Under the pieces are notes generated by a model. The model was not told the origin of the DNA and made no database searches. It saw only the letters and a program-made list of their open reading frames with translations. A stretch of 48,606 nt of DNA from Alphaproteobacteria bacterium (lineage in GTDB: Bacteria > Pseudomonadota > Alphaproteobacteria > Bin95), in the NCBI GenBank assembly GCA_030833925.1, contig JAURGE010000018.1:1-48606 (forward strand), written 5' to 3'. Of this stretch, positions 42,317 through 48,606 are shown piece by piece (the first letter of the stretch is position 1; each line of letters starts with the position of its first letter). The position numbers and the translations under genes were made by a program.

Positions 42317-44161
42317 GTGTCATCAAAGCCTGTTCTGATTGATTCTCATCCTGGACGCTCCTCCCAGACGATCGGCATAGCCCGCGAACTCGGAACTGAA
42401 ATAGACCTTATCCATCAACCTTCTGTTGGCGTAGTTGGCAACAAGGGTGATTCTCAATGTTACATCGGTGTGCAGCGGAAAGTGGAAGCCATTCACGAGG
42501 CACTGCGCGCAAGGGTTGGGCATGGAAAAGACCAGATGGCTATGAGACTGGTTCAGCCAGAATTCACCGTTGGTGTTTCAGATGGGATCCGGAATGGTAC
42601 ACGCGAAATGCGCTATTCCTTGATTGGCCGTGAAATTACCCACGATGCCCTTTCGGAGCATTTGTCAGGCACTGGCCTTGCCGGCTGCATTGCTGTTGTA
42701 GCCTGTGATAAACCTCCTGTCGGAACCCTTTCTGCGCTTCTCGAGCACAATCAGCCAGCTATTATTATGTCGGATGGGCCGATCCGTCCTGGCAAAGATC
42801 CAGAGACAGGAGAGGATTTAGATATCGTTTCTGCCTATCAGGTAGCAGGCCATCCTGATGCAGATCATCGCTTCCACATAGCTTGTAACGCGTGCCCAGG
42901 TTTTGGCTCCTGTGGAGGCATGTTTACTTACAATACAATGCAGACATTCATAGGGGTTGTTGGCTTGCAACCCCTGCATATGGTGGCTCCGCCTTCCGAT
43001 GATCCACGTCGTTTGAATGAGTTTCCAGCGGAGCTGGTAGGTCATCTTAAAAAGATGATTGAGCATGGGGTAAAGCCCCGAGATATTGTTGGCCGAGACT
43101 CTTTGCGGAACGCAGTTATTGTAGCGATGGCCGTTGGCGGATCTACCAACGTTGTGCTGCATGCACCCGAGATTGCGCGAGCGGCAGGATTCCGAAATTT
43201 CTGGCAAGACGTAATGACACCGGAAGAGTTCAACCATCTGTCTCAGCATGTGGTTCCAGTCCTGACCGACGCCCGTCCCTACGGCAAGTATTCCATGGTG
43301 GATATTGACCGGGTTGGCGGGGTTCAAGTGATTGTTAAGGAGTTGATGGCTGCAGGTATGATCAATGGAGACGTTCCAACCTGCACCGGTGAGACTTTGG
43401 CCGAACAAGTTGAGCGCTTGGGGGCACCTAAGCCAGATGAGACAGTTGTCTACTCCTGCGCTAAACCTTACAAGCCCACGGGAGGACTTCGTCTCCTAAG
43501 CGGTAATCTTTCACCAGACTACAGTGCAATCTTAAAGCTGGCTGGGGTTGAAGGCGGGCTTGAAAATAATGTTTTCAAGGGATCAGCCCGTGTGTTTGAA
43601 GGGGAGGCAGGGCTTCTGGAGGCTTTAGATAAGACCCCTGAGGTTTTCCAGAATAACGACATGGTTATTGTGCGTTACGAAGGGCCGGCCGGCGCTCCTG
43701 GAATGCCTGAAATGTTAGACTCGACGTCCCGCATAACGACCCTTTGCCGCGAGAAAAATATCGTAGTCGGTTTGATGACAGATGCTCGCTTTTCTGGGGG
43801 GTCAGTTGGTCTTGTCATTGGTCATGTTGGACCAGAAGCGGCTCTTGGTGGCCCAATTGCTTTGATTGAAGATGGTGATGAGATCGTGGCCGATCTCAAT
43901 ACAAATGAATTAAATTGCTTGGCCTTGAATGATCCAAAAGTTCGTGAAGCGCGAATGGCTGCCTGGCAGCGCGTAGTAGATTCGAACGGTGGCATACACC
44001 CTAATTGTGGAATTGCGGATACGCGCCTGCTGCATCGGATGCGGCAGTCTGGTGTGCCCGCGACCCAGGGCGGAGGTATTCATCCTGGCAGAGAGCTGTG
44101 GGTTCGCGACGAGCGGCCTGCAGAAAAGTCAGGTTTTGAGCCATCTAACAAGTTTCATTAG
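42317..44161 (+). CDS. IlvD/Edd-family iron-sulfur dehydratase
   Basis: A 614-residue dehydratase of the dihydroxy-acid/6-phosphogluconate/aldonic-acid group. Three cysteines at the positions of the iron-sulfur ligands of mycobacterial IlvD are present: Cys48 (GDSQCYIG), Cys130 (VACDKPP) and Cys199 (GFGSCGGMFT). GDGI-type VSDGIRNG, GGSTNVVLH, LSGNLSPDYS and DARFSGGSVGLVIGHVGPEA are also family blocks. The N-terminus differs from canonical IlvD, and the amino acids around HPNCGIADTRLLHRM hint at a sugar-acid enzyme, so I do not call it ilvD. Start is GTG 42317 (AGGAG eleven bases upstream); no leuC/ilvC/ilvE neighbours are present. Confidence 0.85.
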   Translation: MSSKPVLIDSHPGRSSQTIGIARELGTEIDLIHQPSVGVVGNKGDSQCYIGVQRKVEAIHEALRARVGHGKDQMAMRLVQPEFTVGVSDGIRNGTREMRYSLIGREITHDALSEHLSGTGLAGCIAVVACDKPPVGTLSALLEHNQPAIIMSDGPIRPGKDPETGEDLDIVSAYQVAGHPDADHRFHIACNACPGFGSCGGMFTYNTMQTFIGVVGLQPLHMVAPPSDDPRRLNEFPAELVGHLKKMIEHGVKPRDIVGRDSLRNAVIVAMAVGGSTNVVLHAPEIARAAGFRNFWQDVMTPEEFNHLSQHVVPVLTDARPYGKYSMVDIDRVGGVQVIVKELMAAGMINGDVPTCTGETLAEQVERLGAPKPDETVVYSCAKPYKPTGGLRLLSGNLSPDYSAILKLAGVEGGLENNVFKGSARVFEGEAGLLEALDKTPEVFQNNDMVIVRYEGPAGAPGMPEMLDSTSRITTLCREKNIVVGLMTDARFSGGSVGLVIGHVGPEAALGGPIALIEDGDEIVADLNTNELNCLALNDPKVREARMAAWQRVVDSNGGIHPNCGIADTRLLHRMRQSGVPATQGGGIHPGRELWVRDERPAEKSGFEPSNKFH

Positions 44162-44178
44162 AAGGTGATGAATTCAGC

Positions 44179-44421
44179 TTACGTGTAGAGCATCCATTCA
44201 AAGAAATTTTTGCCATCCAGCAGAACATTCTTTGTAAGTGAAGGAGCCCAATTTGCGATGCGAAGCGCGCCATCTAATGCCGCCTCGGCGAGGCTTTTTA
44301 TAAAGATTGGTGTCTCTGGTTCGGCCATGGCCGCAACAAGAGCGCCCCATCCAAATAAAGCCAATCCAAACGCCAGTCCGATAACCAGATAAGTGTAAAT
44401 AAGAAGCTTGAATCTTCGCAT
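44179..44421 (-). CDS. Small single-span membrane protein
   Basis: An 80-residue protein with one strong hydrophobic stretch near the N-terminus (about residues 7-32, LLIYTYLVIGLAFGLALFGWGALVAAMA) preceded by MRRFK, as in a signal anchor. The rest is an amphipathic region ending DGKNFFEWMLYT. I do not recognise a family. It is convergent with the IlvD/Edd gene (17 bases) and divergent from AlaX. A GGATAGCTC leader gives weak support for ATG 44421; an overlapping longer frame (44198-44455) looks like a shadow. Confidence 0.5.
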   Translation of the reverse strand: MRRFKLLIYTYLVIGLAFGLALFGWGALVAAMAEPETPIFIKSLAEAALDGALRIANWAPSLTKNVLLDGKNFFEWMLYT

Positions 44422-44524
44422 GAGCTATCCATGCATGGAGATTAGGCAATATCAAGGCATAGTATGCACAAGTGATGATAGCTTTGCTTTAGATTTTTGA
44501 ATTGTTGGTAGGAGAAGCTGAGAC

Positions 44525-45238
44525 ATGGAATTAATTTTCCGGGAAGACGCTTATGCTTGTGAGTGCAATGCCACTGTGACAGCGGTTGACGACCGCGGAA
44601 TATGGCTTGATCGAACCATTTTCTACCCGGAAGGTGGTGGGCAACCTGGGGATATGGGAACTCTAACGACTGAAGCAGGTGCAGTTATTCCTATTGCTAA
44701 TACAATTAAGGTAGATGGCGCAGACACATCGGTATGCGTGCCTGGCGATAGTTCAGTATTGCCTGCTGTTGGCCAGCGAGTTACGGCAAAAATCGATTGG
44801 GAACGTCGCCACAAATTAATGAGGATGCATACGGCTATGCATTTACTTTGCTCAGCCGTTCCAGCCGGTGTCACCGGGGGACAGGTGGGCCTCGATAAAA
44901 GTCGATTAGATTTTGACGTCGGTGAGATAACGCTTGTGAAAGATGAAATACAGGCGAAGCTAGATCAAATGCTTAAAACGGCCGCGGACGTTGAATATCG
45001 GTGGATAGACGATGCAGAGCTCGATGCTAACCCCGAGCTGGTGCGGACTATGTCTGTGCAACCTCCAAGAGGCTCCGGTAAAATAAGACTGGTCGCCATC
45101 GGTGACAACTTGGACCTTCAGCCATGTGGCGGCACTCATGTTGCTAATCTGGCAGAAATAGGCCGTATCATAGTTGGAAAAATAGAAAATAAAGGCAGAC
45201 GCAATAGGCGTGTGAATATCTCTTTGGAGAATAAGTAA
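44525..45238 (+). CDS. Alanyl-tRNA editing protein (AlaX type)
   Basis: A 237-residue stand-alone editing domain related to the editing and C-terminal part of AlaRS; it hydrolyses mis-acylated Ser-tRNA(Ala). The zinc-binding motif HTAMH (His102, His106) and the CGGTH motif (Cys201, His205) form the active site. FYPEGGGQPGDMG at about 33-45 is the family signature. AGGAGAAG lies ahead of ATG 44525. Its stop overlaps the next start by one base (TAATG at 45236-45240), so it is tightly coupled to a mercaptopyruvate sulfurtransferase gene. Confidence 0.93.
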   Translation: MELIFREDAYACECNATVTAVDDRGIWLDRTIFYPEGGGQPGDMGTLTTEAGAVIPIANTIKVDGADTSVCVPGDSSVLPAVGQRVTAKIDWERRHKLMRMHTAMHLLCSAVPAGVTGGQVGLDKSRLDFDVGEITLVKDEIQAKLDQMLKTAADVEYRWIDDAELDANPELVRTMSVQPPRGSGKIRLVAIGDNLDLQPCGGTHVANLAEIGRIIVGKIENKGRRNRRVNISLENK

Positions 45239-46077
45239 TGGTCTCTTCTTGTCTTGTTACAACCAACTGGGTCGCTGAGCACCTTGATGATAAAGGCGTA
45301 ATTATTCTGGATGGTAGTCACCATCTCCCGACAACTGGACGCAATTCTGCTTCTGAATACGCCGAGCGGCATATATCAGGTGCACGCTTTTTTGATATTG
45401 ATGGCATATCTGATCAGAATTCAGATCTTCCTCATATGCTTCCTTCAGCGGACGAGTTTGCTAGTAAGGTTGGGGCCCTTGGGGTTGGGGACGATTCACA
45501 TGTGGTCATTTATGACACAATCGGAACTACCGGAGCTGCACGGGTCTGGTGGACATTTCGTGCCATGGGACACGCTAAGGTGTCAGTTATGGATGGAGGT
45601 TTGCCAAAGTGGATGGAAGAGGGGCGGCAAGTTGTAAGTGAGCTGCCTAGCATTAAGCCAAAGCAAAAATCTGCAAAACTGAATTCATCCCTTGTTCGTA
45701 ATTTACGAGAAATGTTGGACAATATTGATAGTGGCCAAGAAGTTGTTGTGGATGCCAGAAGTGCTGGTCGGTTTAATGCGACGGAGCCAGAGCCTCGGGC
45801 AGGTATGCGAGGTGGTCATATTCCTGGATCGCGAAATGTGCCGTTTCCAGACGTATTGAACAAAGATCGGACTTTCAAATCTGGGCGAGAAGTTCTTGCT
45901 GCCTTCGAGCTTGCGGGTGTTGATCTCACCCAACCGATGGTGACCACATGTGGGTCTGGTGTCACTGCGTCGACGCTCGCGCTTGCTCTTTTTAATGCGG
46001 GTAAAGAGGATGTTGCCGTATACGATGGATCCTGGAGCGAATGGGGCTCTCGGCAAGACACGCCAATTGACAAATAA
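45238..46077 (+). CDS. sseA: 3-mercaptopyruvate/thiosulfate sulfurtransferase
   Basis: A 279-residue tandem rhodanese protein. The N-terminal inactive domain holds HISGARFFDIDGISDQNSDLPHMLP, and the C-terminal domain carries the catalytic loop CGSGVTAS (Cys238), which is the mercaptopyruvate type (CGSGVTA) rather than the thiosulfate type (CRKGVTA). MRGGHIPGSRNVPFPD and YDGSWSEWGS are family features. Transfers sulfane sulfur from 3-mercaptopyruvate to thiols, cyanide or thioredoxin. It overlaps the AlaX stop and lies 12 bases before cystathionine beta-lyase. Confidence 0.9.
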   Translation: MVSSCLVTTNWVAEHLDDKGVIILDGSHHLPTTGRNSASEYAERHISGARFFDIDGISDQNSDLPHMLPSADEFASKVGALGVGDDSHVVIYDTIGTTGAARVWWTFRAMGHAKVSVMDGGLPKWMEEGRQVVSELPSIKPKQKSAKLNSSLVRNLREMLDNIDSGQEVVVDARSAGRFNATEPEPRAGMRGGHIPGSRNVPFPDVLNKDRTFKSGREVLAAFELAGVDLTQPMVTTCGSGVTASTLALALFNAGKEDVAVYDGSWSEWGSRQDTPIDK

Positions 46078-46089
46078 GGGTAGGTTCAG

Positions 46090-47262
46090 ATGAAAGAGAA
46101 AGCTGGTAAGCGACCAGAAACCCTGCTTACTCACTCAGGGCGACATCCATTTGATCATTTTGGTGTGGTCAATACGCCGGTATTTCGCGCTTCCACCATT
46201 CTTCAAGAAACAATGGCCGAATATAAAAGGCCAAAGGGCCCTAGAGAGCCTCGTTATGGCAGACGTGGGACCCCGACCACATTTACTTTGGAGGATGTGA
46301 TTGCAGATGTTGAGGGTGCCCACGGGTGCCTTCTCGCCAGCTCCGGTCTGAATGCTATTGCTGTTGCTCTGCTTAGTCAGGTTAAGCAGGGTGATCATGT
46401 TTTGATGGCGGATAATGTGTATGGCCCAGCCCGAAACTTCGCCAACCATGTCATGACGCGAATGGGCGTCGAAACGACATTCTTTGACCCTTCGATTGCC
46501 AGTCAAATTTCCACTTTGTTGAGGTCTAACACCTCGGTCGTTTATTTAGAATCTCCAGGTTCGCAAACCTTTGAAGTGACCGATGTTCCTGCAGTGGCTA
46601 AGGCGGCTAAGGCAGGCGGTGCTGTAGTAATGATGGATAACACCTGGGGAACGCCACTGTTCTTCAGTCCTTTCGCACATGGATGTGATATTTCGATCCA
46701 TGCAGCTACCAAGTACATTGTGGGTCATTCCGATGCGATGTTAGGCGCAGTCTCGTACACGGCCGATATGGAAGAGAGTTTGCGCGCGATGTCAGGGTGG
46801 CTTGGTACCTTTGCTTCCCCAGACGACGTGTATTTGGGCTCTCGCGGGATGCGCACTCTCGCGGTTCGACTAAAGCAACATCAAGAGAGTGCCCTTGCTG
46901 TATGTGATTGGCTTCTATCAAGGCCAGAAATTGAACGTGTGCTATATCCGCCTCATCCTTCTTCCGCAGGTCATGATCTGTGGAAGCGCGACTTCACCGG
47001 TGGGTCGGGACTAATGGGTGTGATTTTGAAGGGGCCACTACAGCAAGCATCTATTGCTTCTATGCTAGATGGACTAGAACTTTACGGTATGGGTGCAAGT
47101 TGGGGTGGCTATGAAAGCCTAATACTGCCTGCAGATCCTTCGAGTAATCGCACCGCTACTCAGTGGAGAGAAAACGGCCAACTGTTGCGTATCCACATCG
47201 GTCTTGAGAATATTGATGATCTTATTTTTGATTTAGGTAAAGGATTAGATCGGTTGCAATGA
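46090..47262 (+). CDS. metC: Cystathionine beta-lyase
   Basis: A 390-residue PLP enzyme of the Cys/Met metabolism family. It should split cystathionine to homocysteine, pyruvate and ammonia, and can release H2S from cysteine. RYGRRGTPTTFTLEDVIADVEGA, the PLP-facing VMMDNTWGTPLFFSPFAHG, the Schiff-base lysine Lys208 (SIHAATKYIVGHSDAMLG) and MLDGLELYGMGASWGGYESLI, which is typical of MetC rather than gamma-lyases, are all present. It completes a three-gene unit with AlaX and a sulfurtransferase, hinting at cysteine/serine and thiol handling. Confidence 0.92.
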   Translation: MKEKAGKRPETLLTHSGRHPFDHFGVVNTPVFRASTILQETMAEYKRPKGPREPRYGRRGTPTTFTLEDVIADVEGAHGCLLASSGLNAIAVALLSQVKQGDHVLMADNVYGPARNFANHVMTRMGVETTFFDPSIASQISTLLRSNTSVVYLESPGSQTFEVTDVPAVAKAAKAGGAVVMMDNTWGTPLFFSPFAHGCDISIHAATKYIVGHSDAMLGAVSYTADMEESLRAMSGWLGTFASPDDVYLGSRGMRTLAVRLKQHQESALAVCDWLLSRPEIERVLYPPHPSSAGHDLWKRDFTGGSGLMGVILKGPLQQASIASMLDGLELYGMGASWGGYESLILPADPSSNRTATQWRENGQLLRIHIGLENIDDLIFDLGKGLDRLQ

Positions 47263-47311
47263 TCCCTTTATTAATTTTTATATGAATTTGTTTTAAATAG
47301 ATTGAATTATC

Positions 47312-47947
47312 ATGGTTAACTCCAAAGTAATAAGAATATTAGCCATCTTAATACAAGTATTTATGGCATCACTTTCTTTTGCGTCAGGTGGTTATGACAA
47401 TGGGACCCCTGCAGGAAAAGGAAAATTAGACCTTGATATTACAATTAATCCCGGTGATTTATCAAAAGAATGGCCTGAAAATTTAGACGAAAAAGGCCAA
47501 AGTTATATTGTTTGGGGTTATGGACTTAACGATTTTTTTGATTTTCACGGATATGTTTCACATGGAGCGGATGGGACCGATCAGATTTATTATGGAATTA
47601 AATATAACTTTGTAAGCACCGATTGGTTAGATCTTTCGACAGCAACAGGACTAAGGCACATAACCTCGAGGACTGATCTAATATTCCCCCAACTTCTTTA
47701 CACAATAAAATTACCACAAGACTTTGATATTATTGGTAGTTTTACAAATGTTTATAACACGAAAGAAGATAATAATATTGGGCAATCGAGTGATGTCGCC
47801 TTACGAATTCCTGTGCCAAAAAGTATGACGCCGTCTTCTGTACGGGATATCAAAATTGCTATTGGCTTGTTTAAGCCTTCAACGCGGGATTGGAAACCAT
47901 CAACCAGTAATTGGTACCCAACGTATAGCATAGACTTCCGTTTTTAA
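47312..47947 (+). CDS. Exported, probable outer-membrane beta-barrel protein of unknown function
   Basis: A 211-residue protein with a signal peptide (RILAILIQVFMASLSFA, cleavage near ASG at residue 25). The mature part alternates hydrophobic and polar residues with many aromatics and ends SIDFRF, the C-terminal aromatic pattern recognised by the BAM machinery. Repeated W-x-x-S/T motifs are visible near the end (RDWKPSTSNWYPT). It is far richer in A and T than neighbouring genes, including codons such as AAT, ATA and TTA, which suggests transfer or relaxed selection. No family recognised. There is no clear ribosome-binding site (TGAATTATC before the ATG), so the start is uncertain. Confidence 0.6.
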   Translation: MVNSKVIRILAILIQVFMASLSFASGGYDNGTPAGKGKLDLDITINPGDLSKEWPENLDEKGQSYIVWGYGLNDFFDFHGYVSHGADGTDQIYYGIKYNFVSTDWLDLSTATGLRHITSRTDLIFPQLLYTIKLPQDFDIIGSFTNVYNTKEDNNIGQSSDVALRIPVPKSMTPSSVRDIKIAIGLFKPSTRDWKPSTSNWYPTYSIDFRF

Positions 47948-47963
47948 TTTGATCGAGATCAAA
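47948..47963. terminator. Short palindrome between convergent genes
   Basis: TTTGATCGAGATCAAA forms a 6-bp stem (TTTGAT/ATCAAA) with a CGAG tetraloop two bases after the stop of the A/T-rich gene, and a run of five T follows a few bases later. It may end that transcript, though the stem is A/T-rich and weak. Confidence 0.35.
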
Positions 47964-47978
47964 GAAGTTTTTGTGAGG

Positions 47979-48606
47979 TTAAATTCTTCTTCGCATTTCT
48001 GCCCTAGAGCGCTTTAGTTCCTTGAGATAGGGGACATGCTCTTCCTCCAATCCATGTCGGGGAGTTTTCTTGTAAGTCGACGAAACCCATTCTGATTTTG
48101 ATTGGATGTCCAGCCGCATTTCAGCTTCCGAAGGAAGCTTCGCCAACCTAAGCTCTATGTCACGAACCCATCTAGCTTGATGCTCGAAAATCATATTAAG
48201 AGCAGTATCGGTATTGAAAAATCCTATCATGTAGAGTCCAGGCCAGCCGGGTGGAACGATCCGTTTATAAAGATCAAGCCGATTATTCTCTGGATCCCCG
48301 TTGATTAATCCTTCTGCTAAGTAAGGTAGATGGACTTTGTAGCCTGTGGCGGCAATTAGGCTGTCGAACTCATGAGAAGTTCCATCGCTAAAGGTAATTT
48401 TTTTGCCTTCAATAGAAGTTATGTCCTGCTTTAAGTGAACACGGCGATACGCGATATCGTTCACGATCGTTCCGTTTGATGTTACATGAAGACGTTCATG
48501 AGACGGCGGTTTGAAGCCTAATTTTGTTAAATCTCCATGCGCAATCCATGCAAGTGTTTGAGTTACGCGTCTGCGGAACCAGGCAGGCAGCCAAGATCTC
48601 TGGATT
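47979..48606 (-). CDS. Flavin-containing monooxygenase/NAD(P)-binding protein, C-terminal part
   Basis: The minus-strand frame from the right edge reads 208 residues without interruption to a stop at 47979-47981; its N-terminus lies beyond the window. It contains WLPAWFRRR and LTKLGFKPPSHERL, then FDSLIAATGYKVHLPYL, where ATGY is the hallmark of flavin-containing monooxygenases, and PGLYMIGFFN, the common C-terminal contact region. Such proteins use FAD and NADPH to oxygenate N- or S-containing or ketone compounds. GTG 48464 is not a credible start because the frame continues with family similarity beyond it. Convergent with the A/T-rich gene. Confidence 0.82.
   Translation of the reverse strand, partial: IQRSWLPAWFRRRVTQTLAWIAHGDLTKLGFKPPSHERLHVTSNGTIVNDIAYRRVHLKQDITSIEGKKITFSDGTSHEFDSLIAATGYKVHLPYLAEGLINGDPENNRLDLYKRIVPPGWPGLYMIGFFNTDTALNMIFEHQARWVRDIELRLAKLPSEAEMRLDIQSKSEWVSSTYKKTPRHGLEEEHVPYLKELKRSRAEMRRRI

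Noticed and set aside
42818-43408. 196-residue minus-strand frame inside the IlvD/Edd gene
   Set aside because: Antisense of a well-supported gene; composition looks like translated antisense (many His/Asn).
1-48606. CRISPR arrays, insertion sequences, integrases, phage genes
   Set aside because: No regularly spaced repeats, transposase or integrase motifs were seen on either strand.

Overview
The window looks like a chromosomal segment of an alphaproteobacterium, probably a free-living marine lineage. The main evidence is the gene order NDUFA12-like complex I accessory protein, MlaD, DUF2155 protein (1069-2247), which is typical of Alphaproteobacteria, next to a B12-dependent ribonucleotide reductase. 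Base composition is mid-range, intergenic gaps are short and ATGA-type gene overlaps are frequent. This placement is inferred from gene content; no 16S rRNA or ribosomal protein lies in the window.

Layout. 1-2247: core genes (nrdJ N-terminal part, NDUFA12-like, mlaD, DUF2155). 2319-4913: a minus-strand group with gentisate 1,2-dioxygenase, an EamA permease and an 'amino acid synthesis' family protein. 5144-9907: uvrB, a VOC protein, a stand-alone biotinyl domain, a luciferase-like (LLM) flavin oxidoreductase and a small cupin. 10008-13508: two divergent LLM genes and an acyl-CoA dehydrogenase, with two decayed gene fragments between them (a panE-like N-terminus and an N-acyl-D-amino-acid deacylase-like N-terminus). 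13532-20652: exported amidohydrolase, tRNA-Gly(GCC), a radical SAM enzyme, an orphan leuD-like gene, a leucine dehydrogenase-like gene, a CaiB/BaiF CoA-transferase, tRNA-Pro(CGG), and an unrecognised 456-residue protein ended by a strong terminator. 20679-23518: two divergent EamA permeases and an amidohydrolase. 23605-35024: the most unusual part, a set of abutting or divergent catabolic-looking operons with three more LLM enzymes, two Ldh-family dehydrogenases, three SDRs, a cupin-like protein, an NTF2-like protein, a Gfo/Idh/MocA oxidoreductase, a DapA-family lyase and a NIPSNAP protein. 35352-39652: MFS exporter, CaiB/BaiF CoA-transferase and acyl-CoA synthetase in one operon. 39667-44161: EamA permease, class III aminotransferase and an IlvD/Edd dehydratase. 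44525-47262: AlaX-type editing protein, mercaptopyruvate sulfurtransferase and cystathionine beta-lyase. 47312-48606: an A/T-rich outer-membrane-like protein and the C-terminal part of a flavin-containing monooxygenase that runs off the window.

Taken together, the accessory genes can oxidise (six LLM enzymes, acyl-CoA dehydrogenase, flavin monooxygenase, gentisate dioxygenase), reduce or dehydrogenate (SDRs, Ldh family, Gfo/Idh/MocA), CoA-activate (two CaiB/BaiF, one synthetase) and hydrolyse (two amidohydrolases) small organic molecules. I recognise no transcription factor in the 48.6 kb. The best candidate for an undescribed system is the 23605-32819 block: two back-to-back operons, each pairing LLM oxidoreductase(s) with an Ldh-family dehydrogenase that lacks a hallmark histidine. 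The substrates cannot be read from the sequence.
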